DNA of 64,000 nucleotides from Trichoplax sp. H2. Lineage: Eukaryota; Placozoa; Uniplacotomia; Trichoplacea. A program made the position numbers and the translations under genes. Shown piece by piece: positions 12,415 through 24,345 of this stretch (the stretch's first letter is position 1; every line of letters begins with the position of its first letter). The stretch lies in NCBI GenBank assembly GCA_003344405.1, contig NOWV01000124.1:1-64000 (forward strand), in the 5' to 3' direction. The notes beneath the pieces were generated by a model. That model made no database searches. It was given only the letters and a program-made list of their open reading frames with translations, and was not told the DNA's origin.

Positions 12415-12781
12415 CAGCATTAATTAATTACATTACGAAAGAAGTATACTTATTCTAGTAGAATTGTATCGTTCGCAGTGTTACTTAAATAGTGATGAGA
12501 TGAAAACTGCGACACCTCTACTTCATTATTATAACTTCAAAGCCTATTTAACATAAGAAGATAAATGATGTTACGAAACTCGTTAATTATATTCGAGAAA
12601 CGATATCTTTCATTTAACGTCAGCATGAAATTTGATCGCAGTAATATTGGATATTGAATAAAATGACTAGCAGCGATAATACATGTATATACAAAACAAG
12701 TGCTGCATTTTTACAAATGATTTAAGTACTTTATTGCGGGATTTTGAAATTAGCTTTAAGCAGATCTGAAAACAGGAAATG
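12415..12781. repeat. Filled-site flank of locus 3
   Basis: Second haplotype copy of 11467-11839. It lies directly after R2 and continues into unique sequence after 12781. Confidence 0.9.
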
Positions 12782-13464
12782 CACTATTTTTTAAGTTTAA
12801 CATCACCATAATTCTGTATTGCACCTCCGATTTGGGATAAAAAAGACATTTCCTCAATCTCACCTCCTTGAGATTTAAGTTTATTCTGGGATTGCTTATA
12901 GTAACAAATCATTTTTAAAATAATCGAGATAAAAAAAGTACCTCCATATTACGAAGGAATTTGACAGTAAATGATTAATCAATTAAAGATTGATATGGTC
13001 TTTTATGTAACCTAAAAGCAGCAGTTGAATTTTTTTTATACAAGTAAATTCATTATTCAGAAATAGATGCATCTGATCTTAAATAATTAATATGGCAGTA
13101 GCGAATGATACGCATATTAAATGTGCGTTATTGCTAAGCTTGCATAAAATCTTTTGTTTAAACCTTAAAAGCAAGCTGACAGTAACTTTAGCTGTAATCG
13201 CAGCATTTTTAATAAATTTAGTATTTAATCTCCATTTTTTTCGCATAAGTATAGCTTAATTGCCTTATTACTGTATTTGGTTGGTCATGCTGATGTACTG
13301 ATAATAACGCTAAAAAGACCTCAGGTAATTAAATTATTACATATTAATTGGTATTTTGTAGAATATCACGTAGCGCACTTTGTTAGTTTTACATTATTTA
13401 ACTGCGTATGAAATTGAAAGCTGTATGTAACTATAAGTAAAAGTGTACATGCAAGGTAACTGTA
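12782..13464. other. Intergenic, nothing recognised
   Basis: No gene or repeat recognised. The last five bases (CTGTA) are the left target duplication of the next R1 element. Confidence 0.45.
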
Positions 13465-14034
13465 TGCAAAGTGACATAGTATTGTGATTGAAGACTATTA
13501 GCCATGTTTAGTATGATGTACGTTTAGTATCTTTTCTATATTTGTCTTATTATATATTTAGTAGCCCAAAATTATAGACTGTAGGGATGGATTCTATGCT
13601 AGAGTACGGATGACTATATACAGTAAGGTGTTACTAAGCTACTAATAAGGTTAGAAGTAAAAATAGAATTGTAAATTATATATTAGGATATGCTTGGTTC
13701 ATAGTACTTTGAGTCGTAGGAATATAATGTCTATGAAAATACTGTAATCATTTCTATATTGGATTAATGATGGTTCGCTGTAAAATATTGCGACTAATAA
13801 TAAGCTGAACATGTATAAAATATGATAGAATGCTGCTATACTGATTGTAGCTGCAAAGGCTACGGAGAGTATTAAAGCAGGAGACATTAGATTCTCTGAT
13901 TGTTCTTTCTAGAAGTCTTTCGATAGTTGTATTCGTCTAGAGTAGAGCCGTATGTAGCTAGTCTTTATATTAGATCTAATAAAACTTCTAATTTTTTAGA
14001 ACTTTGGAATTTTCGTTGGTCAGATTTTATCACA
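13465..14034 (+). mobile_element. R1 solo-LTR-like element, copy c (570 bp, diverged)
   Basis: Starts TGCAAAGTGACATAG and ends TTTTATCACA. It is flanked by a perfect CTGTA duplication (13460-13464 and 14035-14039). It is clearly homologous to the R1 copies at 2607 and 43512 but much more diverged, so it belongs to an older subfamily. The AATAAAA near the 3' end is kept. The reverse-strand 62-codon frame (13699-13887) is still open although many residues have changed; it shares V-A-F-A-A-T and P-S-L-I-Q-Y with the others. Confidence 0.85.
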
Positions 14035-15114
14035 CTGTAGTATCTCTGCTATTGAAGCAAAAGAACATTAAGCTAGTCATTTCATTACTAGTGTTTGTAA
14101 TATGACCATTGCCCACATTAAACTGTTACAAATGAATTTAACTGTATCACCTGCAATTTACACGTACTTATAACTATCGGTTTATTCTCATTGTTTAAAA
14201 GAATTTTTGCTCATTGCAAGTCATAATATTTTAGTTATTTTATGTCACAAACCAGCTTCGTTACAAAGATAACGTAAAGCAAATCTCTAAATTGCTTTAG
14301 TCTCCGGGATTCAGTATCCTTTAATTATTTCACAAGAATATAGACGCCTTTGCTTCTACGTTAAACAACTAAAGAACTCTTCTATTATTTAACTATTTGC
14401 TGAGTTAAAATACCATTCGGGCAGCTGCTATCATGTATGAATCGTAACAGTTCGTGAAATTTAGTTTATATTAATAAGCTAAATTAATACAGAAGTTGTT
14501 CGTAATCTTATACATGTACTGAATAATTTAATTACAGTAATCATGTGATCGACCATTGTTGGATATAGGTTAGGTAAAATAAAAGCTATTGCACGACTCT
14601 GAAGCCACATGTAGCAATTTAATTTATAGTAAAGGACTAAAAGTAGAGTCCTTTATAGCTTTCAGTATGTAACTAGTATTATTTTACTATACAAAATACC
14701 TAGAAAGTGATAGTGTCTTTAAGGTTTACCCTGCCAAATCATCATGTCGCCATCTTTTCTTCTTAATTATTTTACAAGATATTATATAGATTACTATAGA
14801 AGTAGCCCTAGAGCAATTACCTAATCTAAAGAAAGGGCGTTTCATCGTCTATTCAAATTATAAATGAATTTGACTTAGTAACAAAACCCTATCCTTATAG
14901 AAAGGGGATTTATAACATGACAGTAAAGTACTGTAATGTAGTCTATAATCGTACAGTTACCGTACAACCTGACGCTAAAACATCAACTGTCAATACTAAG
15001 CGATACTAATGTCAGAAAAGTAGTCGTAATAGTCATATAAAATTTTTGATAAGCGATTACTGTGATCTTTATAAAATCCGGATTTTTCGGATTGGGATTC
15101 CGGAACCGATCGGA
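14035..15114. other. Intergenic; C-G-G-rich patch at the end
   Basis: No gene recognised. At 15077-15115 several CCGGA/CGGA words stand close together (ATCCGGATTTTTCGGATTGG, then CCGGAACCGATCGG), unusual against the AT-rich background and able to pair with one another. Confidence 0.4.
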
Positions 15115-15204
15115 TTTATGTCCAATATAGTTTACCCGTATTAATTTATGTCAGATATAATTTTTCTGTATTAATTTATGTCCGATATAATTTTCCTGTT
15201 TTAA
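15115..15204 (+). repeat. Tandem repeat, three 30-bp units
   Basis: Three consecutive 30-base units each read TTTATGTC, then [CA]-[AG]-ATATA, then GT/TTTAA at the end. They differ at a few positions, so the array is not very recent. It lies just after the CGG-rich patch. Confidence 0.8.
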
Positions 15205-15848
15205 TTTTTGGATTTTAGTTTATGGAAAATATCGTAAGAATTGATTTTTGAAATTTGAACTTTTTGTTATGAATTTGAAACTTTGGAATTTTATGACGTG
15301 ACATGAAAGTCACATTAGGAAAGTTTAGTTAGGAAAATAGAAAATAAGATGGAAATTGGTAGAGGTTCTGTTGATTGTTAAGTAGTTAGACTGTTATTTT
15401 TATGACTAAATCCTGATGTTTAAAGGTTATTTTTTAGACTTTTATAATGTATTAGTGATAGGAATTATGTTAGAAGTAATATTGGATGTATTTTATAGTT
15501 ATCTTGTTGGTTTTATAGTGTTTTGTATGGGAATCATAGGGTAAATTGTGTCTGAAATTTGAATGATTTTTTTTTCTTATATGGTGCAAAGTAGTTTTGT
15601 AAAATGGATCTTAAGAGCGGTTGATTGGTAAATGTTTAGTTTTAAATACCTCTGACGGCTCTATGAAGCCTATAAGTGATAGTGCAATTAGAAAATTTAG
15701 AGAGTGAGTAGAATAAGATTGTTTTGAAGAACTTGTTGAATTTAATAGGCCTTCGGAGTCGAATTGTCGTAAGTTAAAACGTTCTTGTTTTTGAAAGGTT
15801 GTTTGGTTATTAACAGTTTTTAAATCTGTCACTTATTTTATTAATACT
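15205..15848. other. Spacer with a 73-codon minus-strand frame, function unknown
   Basis: The minus-strand frame 15611-15832 begins on GTG. It is polar and Ser/Gln-rich at first and more hydrophobic in the middle, and it is not recognised. It lies immediately downstream of the R3 repeat, whose reverse strand carries a short ATG frame, so it could be a remnant of whatever gene R3 starts. It could equally be chance; no homology was recognised. Confidence 0.25.
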
Positions 15849-16040
15849 TAAAGTTAAGTATTTGTAAGTTTGTTCGGTTTATACTTCTCTCCATTTTGTT
15901 TTGTAATAAATTGTTGTTCGATTATTTCCCCAAATTTTATTTAGTGTCAAAGTTTCGTTAAGTCGACCGGAGTGCAACGAAAGTAGAATCAAAGTTTATT
16001 AAAGTTTTACAGCTTGATCTCTACACTTTTCATTTCATTA
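15849..16040. repeat. Repeat R3, copy 1
   Basis: About 190 bases closely matching 36554-36746, with shared words such as GAGTGCAACGAAAGTAGAAT and CCCCAAATTTTATTT. One end reads CATTAC(A), the reverse of a TGTAATG start like that of R1. On the reverse strand it contains ATGGAGAGAAGTATAAACCG, a 17-codon frame closed by TAA in this copy. It is either an LTR end or a duplicated gene start. Confidence 0.75.
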
Positions 16041-17865
16041 CGAATTGATTCATCAAAAATACTTCTACCATCAAAGAAGCCTTAAATCATTCGTCAGTGT
16101 ATAGCAACATAAGGAATTGTTGAGTTAATATATGTGATAATTCTGATTGGTAATTCAAATCTTTATTTAGTTCAACGCTAGGCTCATACTAATGAAATGT
16201 TAACATACTTTGTTTTCAAGATAAACAATAAAATTACGAAGGCAGTAATTGAAGATATCAAGTTCCATTCGACATTACATCATTTTTTCCGCTCTAGTAT
16301 TTACTATTAATATTAAACAGATTCTATAGATCCTTAAGGGAATTGTAAACGAAGTTATTCGGTTTCGGTAGAGGATTTTAGAAATATCGTTTCTTAGAGT
16401 CTATACTGAGAAAGAGATAGTATACAATGCTATAGATCTCCGGATTCAGGATAGCTTTAGAAACTAGAGAATTATCTTTTATACTCTACTTGTTTACATC
16501 GCGAGGATCGTAAACAACAACAATCGTAACGGATCATAATTCTAGAATATGGTTTTGTTACTTAACTAAACTTGCCTAATCTAAACTAATTTAGATTACC
16601 CTAGATAAGTAACAATGACTGAGAAATGCACTTTCAGAATCTTCTAACTATATCTTTATTCTCGAAAATGCAAGTCTAATTTAATATTCAAAATCAATCA
16701 TTTAAATAGCTATTCTAGCCATAAAACCGGTTTACGATGTGTGATATATTTCGACCAATAAGACTTCGAGAATGCATTAAATTATTCCTAGTTTAATCCA
16801 GTGAATTTGTAATATTACTATAGATTAACTTTATGTTTGCCCTAGCTTATAATAAACAGGATTTATATTGAATTTGCCATTGACAATTCATATACCATAT
16901 TTAGTATAATTTAACCTGTATTAGGAACAGGTTTGTATCGGCTATATTAAGTCATCAAATAATTCATGCACATATCCAAATTAATAACTATCTTAACGTG
17001 ATACATATACATGTCTAAATTAAGTAAGTTATCATTCATCACGGTAGATTCACTACCGTGACAGGTTTCTATATAGCAGTGAAACCTATACGCTTTACTA
17101 TAGTATTCGAAGTCAACTTGTTTATCTTACCTTAATATGAGTACTTATTTATCACAATTAAAGTCTCGCTTCATAAACAACACTAAATTTAACAAAGGAG
17201 TAAATATGAGACCATATTAACTCTATTGCATAAACAACTACAAATTGCATAACCCGCATGCGATCTTTCATTTGCAAGATGGAAGGCTAGCGAACATATC
17301 TCCAAGTCTAGTAATACTAAGCTACTTCTTTACAGGGAATAAAGTTAAAAATTTTAAATTAGCTCATGAATAGATAATTTTAAAATATTTGTAGAAACTA
17401 TCCTTCTTGAAAAATATGAAAGGAAATTTTATCTAGTATTTGTCAATTTCTCAATACGAAATATAACTACATGCAATTATTGGAGCACTATTATAAAATA
17501 CTGATATGCCGTGTTATGAATGAATTAAATTTTGTTACCAATATATTAATTAAGAGTAAGTAGAGTTAGAATAATAGACCAAAATCTGTTGCATTATGAA
17601 GCTGCAAAATTTTAGTTTCGTTTATTACAAATATAGAGTAATGTACTAGAATGCTTAGCCCTTCATCAGGTGCTGAATCTGATCTTAAAAGCAAGTTTTG
17701 GATTTCATGTAATAGCTCGGTTATAATCTGCAAGGAAAGCAAGTGAATATTTACGAGGCAAAAATACAGAGAGAAGTTATTCCAAATTAGAAATATTTAA
17801 AAGTTAATAAAATTAAAGCGATCATTGCCTTTTAAGAGTAATTCACCTAACTTAATGCCTTGATT
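16041..17865. other. Intergenic; one strong hairpin
   Basis: No gene recognised. A perfect 9-bp stem, TCACGGTAG/CTACCGTGA with a 5-base loop, lies at 17039-17061; no function can be assigned to it. Confidence 0.4.
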
Positions 17866-18956
17866 TTATAATTCAGAATTTTTGCCTAGATCACTACTAG
17901 AATTATATTCCAATTTATGAGCAAAGCTAAAGACGGTAGAATTATTATGACTTGGTATCTTTGATGCTGTAGATAGACTTGCTTGGAGAGCAAAATTTGA
18001 TGCGATTTCTTGGGAATACATAAGTACAATAGCTATTGCTCTGGTTCGTATATTAGGGTCAAATCTAAAGTAAACAAATGGGTTAAGAATTGTAAGGCTT
18101 GTTGTTACTGAATATGAAAAGAAAGCTAGTAAGAATAATATTATGCTTTGATTTCGTAATTTCAGTAATGAAGATTGGGTGATAGCAATTCCCAAAATCG
18201 TTGCAAAATATAGCCAAGTAATTGTGATATAGTTTAGAGCAATTCTAATCAGAGTATTGATGAATTTCCTCTTCTTAAGTTGGCGTTCGTTTTACTGACT
18301 AGATTGACAGGCTCCGGGTTGAACGTAACATTTTTGATGAAGTACTATTCTCCAGTAGGTAATTTCAATCGTAATTGATGATATTATGTAAAGAATTACA
18401 TCATAAATGACAAAATAAATTGATAAAGGAACATTTACTTCTGCAAATTCGCATGTAATATTGTCAGCCTGATGGATGCGGAGGATGATTAATAAGGGAA
18501 AATTTACCATTATTGATAAGATCCAAATACCTATTTCACTAACCACCACAAATAAGTTCCTGTGAATGCGATAAATACTTATCTAAGGTCTGACGATAAC
18601 AAAATATCGATCGATGGCAATCAAACTCAAATTCATTATCGATATTCTATAGGAAGTCATAGTGATATAAAAAATGCTTCTGCACATGATGATGCCAGAG
18701 TGCACGTCTAAAGTATACCCAGCAATTTGACTATAAGCATAGATCGATGTAATAGATGAAATGATGTCGCTATAGACAAAAGTTAGTATCAAGCGATAAG
18801 TTGTTTTGTGAAAGCATTTATCGGTAGTAAAATATACAGCAAAAATATGTTTGCTATTAAGCCGATAACAGGTAGTGGGATTGCAGCGATGTGGGCATAT
18901 GAATAGAGAGCTGAATAAAATTGATTGTGAGTTTAATTTGCATGTGAATGATTCAT
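17866..18956 (-). pseudogene. Class A GPCR pseudogene (three stops, one frameshift)
   Basis: Clear paralogue of the neighbouring receptors that can no longer make a full protein. The frame opens with M-N-H-S-H-A-N and hits TAA at codon 8 (18933-18935). A frameshift follows in the TM1-loop region (about 18792-18835). In-frame stops occur just after the D-R-Y-F-V-I-V-R-P segment (18583-18585) and in loop 3 after Q-S-S-Q (18292-18294). Most family residues survive: the TM3 cysteine, D-R-Y, C-E-F-A in loop 2, H-Q-K-C-Y-V-Q-P-G in loop 3, L-N-P-F-V-Y and F-D-P-N-I-R. TM6 has T-W-L-Y-F-A, losing the family proline. The good state of the rest suggests a fairly recent death. Nonsense sequencing errors at four places are unlikely. 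Confidence 0.9.
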
Positions 18957-20823
18957 GATTCTAAGGTGAAGTTATAACAACAGTAAGAATATAATGAAAA
19001 ATCAAAAAAACGTTGAGAAATTATCACTGTATTATATATTGATTAGTATATTATATCTGTAATTAATGAGTTGATATACGTTGTGATTGTCTGTTAAGGT
19101 ATATTTTGGGCCGTGAAATATCTTGACTAGATGTAGATTAATTTCTTAAAGAAACTGTTAACTTTACTGTAGATGTTAGCAAAAGGTCTAAACGACATAA
19201 TGAGTTAGTGTACTAACTTTGGCTATTTTCCTACATAAAACTCTAATAACTGAAAATACCGATACAATGTGTGGCAGAAAGACAAGTTTGACCTCCGTTA
19301 CTGACTAAGATAATGCCTAAAAGTTCGCTAGTAAGTGTGTGGAATATAAAAAAGATCGTAAAAGACGATTCGAAAACGTAATGAATGTTAAAATATATCT
19401 AGTGAGTGCTTTTAGTTCAATAAATGAACATGCATATGTATTACCTATTGATAAGACGATTAATTACTTTGCAAATGAATGTGCAGCTGATCTCAGGATA
19501 AATGCTAAAGTATTAAGTTGTGGACTTCTGGTCAGATAGTGTATGTAAGATGCAACATCAGCTTGAATATAGATATTGTCTTTCGCTTTCTGCTTTATCT
19601 GCAGCGAAAGATAGATAAGCAGGTATCTTATAATTCCTAAAATCGTAATCACAAAATAAACAGTTCCTGTTTATGACGCAATAATAGGAAAGTGTAATAG
19701 TCCTAGCTTTATACTGGTAATTAAAGCTTAAATTGTATAGTGTTATATTGGTATCAAATTCAACTAAAAGCTAATGCACTGTAATGGCAATACAAATATT
19801 AGAAAGTTATAATATTCTATACTGAATCCTGTTACTGTCTGTAACACACATTATTGTACGTAATTACATAGATAATTCGAAGGATTGTGTCTTAATAACA
19901 TAAAATCGATATCAATTTGAGCCGCTATGGATTTAAACCTCCTTGTTGTCAGAGTCTTCTAGATTGATATAAGAGAGATCGCCAAAATTAATTTTATAGT
20001 CACCGTAGGTATTGCTAGCATTTGCATTAACTCATGTCATAAACTCATAGTGTTACATTTCGTCATTATAATGCGATGTTTGTTGCATATTACTATTAGA
20101 CACATAGTTTTCTAAATCCGGCGATATCCTATTAAATATGCTGCCCATTATAATTATCAATACTGAAGAAATTCATAATAATGGCAAGTACAACGCTTTG
20201 TTCAGATTAGAGTTTGTAAATTTGATTCGAGCATTCTTATACAGATGTCGTCTATACCTAGTATAAATATATCTGGTAAGACTGATAATAATTTACATCG
20301 CTAACGGTGCTTTATGGGTGTTTTAAAGTAATGCTTGAGAAGATATTGCAATCCAACAACGTAAATATCTTAGAATCTGCTTTTTACAGCTGATTTATGC
20401 ATATCCTAATCTTGTCAAATTATAACTCGCTATGACTTAGGTAAATCTGAAATGTTGTAATTTAGACTTAAATTAGTAGTTGGCTTGTTAACGACCATTT
20501 ATACCATTTAATGATGTTTTTAATATAAGTAGAGTAGCATCCAAAGAAATATTTATTTATGATCGGCAGCTATAGAATCAAAAGTTAAATTCTTGCTGAT
20601 TAAGTATTGAAATGTAATATGATATGTAATAATATTGCAGCTGGTTTTGGATAACTGAATACGAATCTCAATATTTGATAATATGTAATTCTTAAGATAC
20701 GTCAATTTAAGAATTGCATTGAACTTGGTATAAAAGAGCTAGCAGATGATTTAATGAGGATTCCAAGCTATTTAGGAGCTATATCGATCAGTAAGACTCT
20801 GCACATTAATTTTGTTAGTGGCC
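18957..20823. other. Intergenic; small hairpin
   Basis: No exon recognised. Overlapping frames at 19339-19539 (+) and 19464-19652 (-) show no family motif. TCTTTCGCT/AGCGAAAGA at 19579-19611 forms a 9-bp stem with a 15-base loop. Confidence 0.4.
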
Positions 20824-21047
20824 TATCCACATCTTTCAAATCGATATTAAAATATAAGTAAACGTAGTGAAGCAGCCCATGTAACAGTGAAGATATGTAA
20901 AACCATGCAGTATTAGATATTAATAGAAGATTAATTATGTTTAAATGGATTGATTGCCATGATTTTGGACTATTCCTTAAATTATCTTTGTGGTCATAAC
21001 AACTCATGACAATACAGAATAATGTGACTAATAACTGATATCAATTG
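20824..21047. repeat. Empty-site copy of insertion locus 4 (haplotype duplicate)
   Basis: 224 bases starting TATCCACATCTTT recur with the same length at 21268-21491 with very few changes. Here the left neighbour is unique sequence (AGTGGCC). In the second copy it is an R2 fragment. Confidence 0.9.
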
Positions 21048-21067
21048 NNNNNNNNNNNNNNNNNNNN
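21048..21067. other. Assembly gap (20 N)
   Basis: Run of 20 N between the empty and filled haplotype copies of locus 4. Confidence 0.99.
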
Positions 21068-21267
21068 GATATGTCCTATCACGGAACATTTCCATGATAA
21101 TTTACAGTCTACCATAAGTAAATTACAATCACAATGATTGGAACTGTAAGTAGATGATTTGCATTCCCTATTATAACCATTAATTTCAGTATGTGTATAA
21201 GTGTCACTGTCACAAAATGTCAGTGCTATATTAAAACATAGTATATCCAAATTAGAAGTTAACTAAA
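21068..21267 (-). mobile_element. R2 LTR-like element, copy b (200 bases, reverse)
   Basis: Matches the middle of R2 in reverse orientation; compare 12141-12345 and the reverse of 42050-42245. It stops at GTTAACTAAA, some 75 bases before the normal R2 terminus, so either this copy is truncated or the junction is rearranged. The other side is lost in the gap. Confidence 0.8.
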
Positions 21268-21491
21268 TATCCACATCTTTAAAATCGATATTAAAATATA
21301 AGTAAACGTAGTGAAGCAGCCCACGTAACAGTGAAGATATGTGAAACCATGCAGTATTAGATATTAATAGAAGATTAATTATGTTTAAATGGATCGATTG
21401 CCATGATTTTGGACTATTCCTTAAATTATCTTTGTGGTCATAACAACTCATGACAATACAGAATAATGTGACTAATAACTGATATCAATTG
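21268..21491. repeat. Filled-site flank of locus 4
   Basis: Second haplotype copy of 20824-21047, directly after the R2 fragment. Confidence 0.9.
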
Positions 21492-22216
21492 ATATTGCTA
21501 GTAAAAAGAAGGCACTTTATAAGCAAATGTTCATATTTCAATTCTCTTTCGTTATAAAATATTAATTGCTCTAATTGATATTACTGAAATAAGAATAAAC
21601 TAAAACTACTGGCATTATTTAAGTTATCAAATGGTAAACATCCATCAGAAAAAGAAATTTGAAATATCTTGTGCATTCGTTTTGATGCTCTAGAAAAATC
21701 TCCAGAATGAGTCTGCAAACTAATATTACACAGGAGCAAATACTTTTGAAGTAATTGCGATAGAGATTCTATAATAACTTCCTGAAAATAATTACCTTAT
21801 ATACGTCTGGCAACAACAAAAAATAATGAACTGATGCTATGATGCCCTTTCTATGATATAACAGTGGATTACGATTTACAATAGGCTCCTGCAATTATTT
21901 GCTAGAAATTTCCTTTTCAGATTTCAAATTTGTAAGTCAGGTGTATAGATGTGAAGGTTGATATATCATTTGCCGTTACATAAAGTGTTTCACGTTGAAG
22001 TTGCCCTATGAAAAAGCTAATGGATAGCAGCTACTGCATTAAGGCAGCACCACTGTAATCAGAACAATTAATGAGCACTATGAGGCTTCTTACTCCATAT
22101 TTATAGCAATCATAAGTTAAAATAGTGTCATCTTAGCGATCAATAATGAAATCGAGTTACCAGAAAGAAAATTCATTGCAATTTTCGTACAAATACGACG
22201 AGCTTTCTTCCGTCGA
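21492..22216. other. Intergenic, nothing recognised
   Basis: 3' flank of the next GPCR; no exon or known repeat recognised. Confidence 0.4.
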
Positions 22217-23278
22217 TTATACCGATTTGGGTAATCTATGATTGCTTACAATTATTGGTGATGAGATTGACGGTTTAGAAGTACTTTTAATATGGAGGTG
22301 AATTATTGCCGAATTCTTGTTTTTACCCGTAAAACCGACGCGTTGCCAAATAATTGCTGATCTTTTTCGAATATTCACATCAAACTTAAAGTAAATAAAA
22401 GGACTGACAATGGTAATACTCGTTGTCACCGAGTATGAAAAGAAAGCCAGCAAAAATTGGAATACACTTCGATTTCTTAATTCCAATAATTCTTCTCTTG
22501 TAAAGGCAAAGCCAACCAATGTTGCAAAATATGGCCATGTAGTAAATACATAAAACAGTGCTATACTTTTTAACATTTTAACGAATTTTCTATTTTTTAC
22601 GTTTCTTATACTGTAATTTACCGAATATCCAGGTCGCACATAATTCTTTTGATAGTTTATAATGAGACCGTATGTAATGATAATTACGCTGCATGGGATA
22701 ACATACATAATTAAGGTAAATACGATAAAATAAACTGACAGAAGTGGTATAACTTCGCCTTGTTCACACATAAACGTATCTTCTTGGTGGATTTGCGTTA
22801 CCACTAGAGTAGGAATGGTGAATATTATCGAACTAGTCCAGATTAATATCTCAACAGATGTTATAATTCGAATCTTATAATTTCGATAAAACTGCACAAA
22901 GGGTTTAACTATAGCAAAATAACGTTCAATACCAATTAAACATAAATTCATCATGGATATTCCATAGGATGTTAACGTGATAAAAAAAACGCTTCTGCAA
23001 AGTGTAACTGCTACATGGTAATCTTTCGTATAGCTTGCAATATGAGCGAAGCCAAGTATGGAAGTTATAGTGGAAATACTATCGGAAGTTGAAGAAACCA
23101 TAATCAAGTAATAAGTAGTCTTATGAAAGAATTTATCGGTAACCAATAAATATAATAAAAATAAATTAGCTGACAATCCGATAATTCCCAAGCAAGTAGC
23201 AGCAGCGGATGAGTAGACATAGATTGTTGAGTAAAATTCTTGAAGGCTATTATTATGATCGGAAGTATTAACTTGCAT
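22217..23278 (-). CDS. Class A (rhodopsin-like) GPCR, intact, 353 aa
   Basis: Single-exon plasma-membrane receptor of the array; ligand unknown. Landmarks are N38 (TM1), D66 (TM2), C94 and C171 (disulfide), E118-R119-Y120 at the end of TM3 (E instead of the usual D, as in many class A receptors), W147 (TM4), P195 (TM5), T247-W248-P249 (TM6) and S292-P-F-I-Y296 in TM7, where the usual NPxxY Asn is Ser. Helix 8 has F-D-V-N-I-R. Loop 3 has Q-K-N-Y-V-R-P-G. The N terminus has N-T-S and N-N-S sequons. The ATG is preceded within a few bases by TATAAAA, so the leader must be short or the true TATA box lies elsewhere. No stops or frameshifts. Confidence 0.95.
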   Translation of the reverse strand: MQVNTSDHNNSLQEFYSTIYVYSSAAATCLGIIGLSANLFLLYLLVTDKFFHKTTYYLIMVSSTSDSISTITSILGFAHIASYTKDYHVAVTLCRSVFFITLTSYGISMMNLCLIGIERYFAIVKPFVQFYRNYKIRIITSVEILIWTSSIIFTIPTLVVTQIHQEDTFMCEQGEVIPLLSVYFIVFTLIMYVIPCSVIIITYGLIINYQKNYVRPGYSVNYSIRNVKNRKFVKMLKSIALFYVFTTWPYFATLVGFAFTREELLELRNRSVFQFLLAFFSYSVTTSITIVSPFIYFKFDVNIRKRSAIIWQRVGFTGKNKNSAIIHLHIKSTSKPSISSPIIVSNHRLPKSV

Positions 23279-24084
23279 TTTTATAGCTTTCGATTGCTTT
23301 TTTTAAGCAAGAATATTTAATTCTCTTCCTTTAACGCAGAAGTATTAGCTGGTTCACCTAAGAAAGATATGAAATGCATATATAATTATGCTGTACTAAC
23401 TTCTAATTCTTATTAATAATTTAAAAAGGAAATGCCGATCTATAAGCTCTACTGTAAATTGCAAATTCCTATTTGATATTTATTGATTCATATATGTTAC
23501 TGTAACTATACTGAAACCAAATTTATAGCTTTACACACTTACTGAAACTTGTATATGATTTAGACTTGGTTATATTGACTAAGAACTATAGATATCGTCA
23601 CTTCATTCAATCTGTATTTGCTTACAATATAGGTAGTTTTCAATAATTTGGCTGTAGCAAATATACTTCCTCGACATTGTAGCAAGTTGATATCTTGAAA
23701 ATAGGAATAGTAAATTATCACAGTACAAATACACCATTAATGATACGGTATAAATTACGTATTTGTGTTTTGGTAGATTTCCATACTAATTGTTAATTCG
23801 ATATGATTTTATTCTTTCGTGCACGACTCAGTTGCGGTCTTATAGTAGTATAAGATTTTTATTCTATGCGTTCCTCTGTTAGCCTTGTAATGTAAGTCGA
23901 ATAGCTGGCATTCCTATTATGTAACACTAATGAGTCCTTTACATGTTTTCCATACCGGCTACACCGATTGGCATGTTTAATTGTAATGAATTGCGTGAGG
24001 AGTCTATTAACGGAATTCGAGACTCCTTATATTTCTCTTATCTATAATTGAACAAAGAATGGTGTTTTTCCATATTGTTCTACC
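23279..24084. other. Intergenic; short palindrome
   Basis: No gene recognised. AGGAGTCT (23998-24005) and AGACTCCT (24020-24027) form an 8-bp inverted repeat just before repeat R6. Confidence 0.4.
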
Positions 24085-24345
24085 TACATAAGTTAGGTCG
24101 ACTAAACTATTGCAATTTTGATTGATTGCTAATATTGCTCGTTAGTAGTTAATTTCTGTTGTCTTTTACGAGTGCATCGCGTTGCTCAAACTACTCGAAT
24201 TAAAGTAATAATAGTCCGACGTTGTCAATTTTAACTGAGTGACCACAGTCTAGAAGGGAAGTTCTAGGCCGAAACTAAAATGAATGTTGACTGTAGCAAC
24301 TTAGAACAGCAGAATACTTTACTTTATCCTTTATCTAGAGAGTAG
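24085..24345 (+). repeat. Repeat R6, copy 1
   Basis: About 260 bases homologous, in reverse orientation, to 44968-45240. Shared blocks include TTGCTCAAACTACTCGAATT/GAGCAACGCGATGC-type words and GAACTTCCCTTCTAGA-like stretches. No coding capacity was seen. Origin unknown, possibly a MITE or an LTR piece. Confidence 0.65.
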
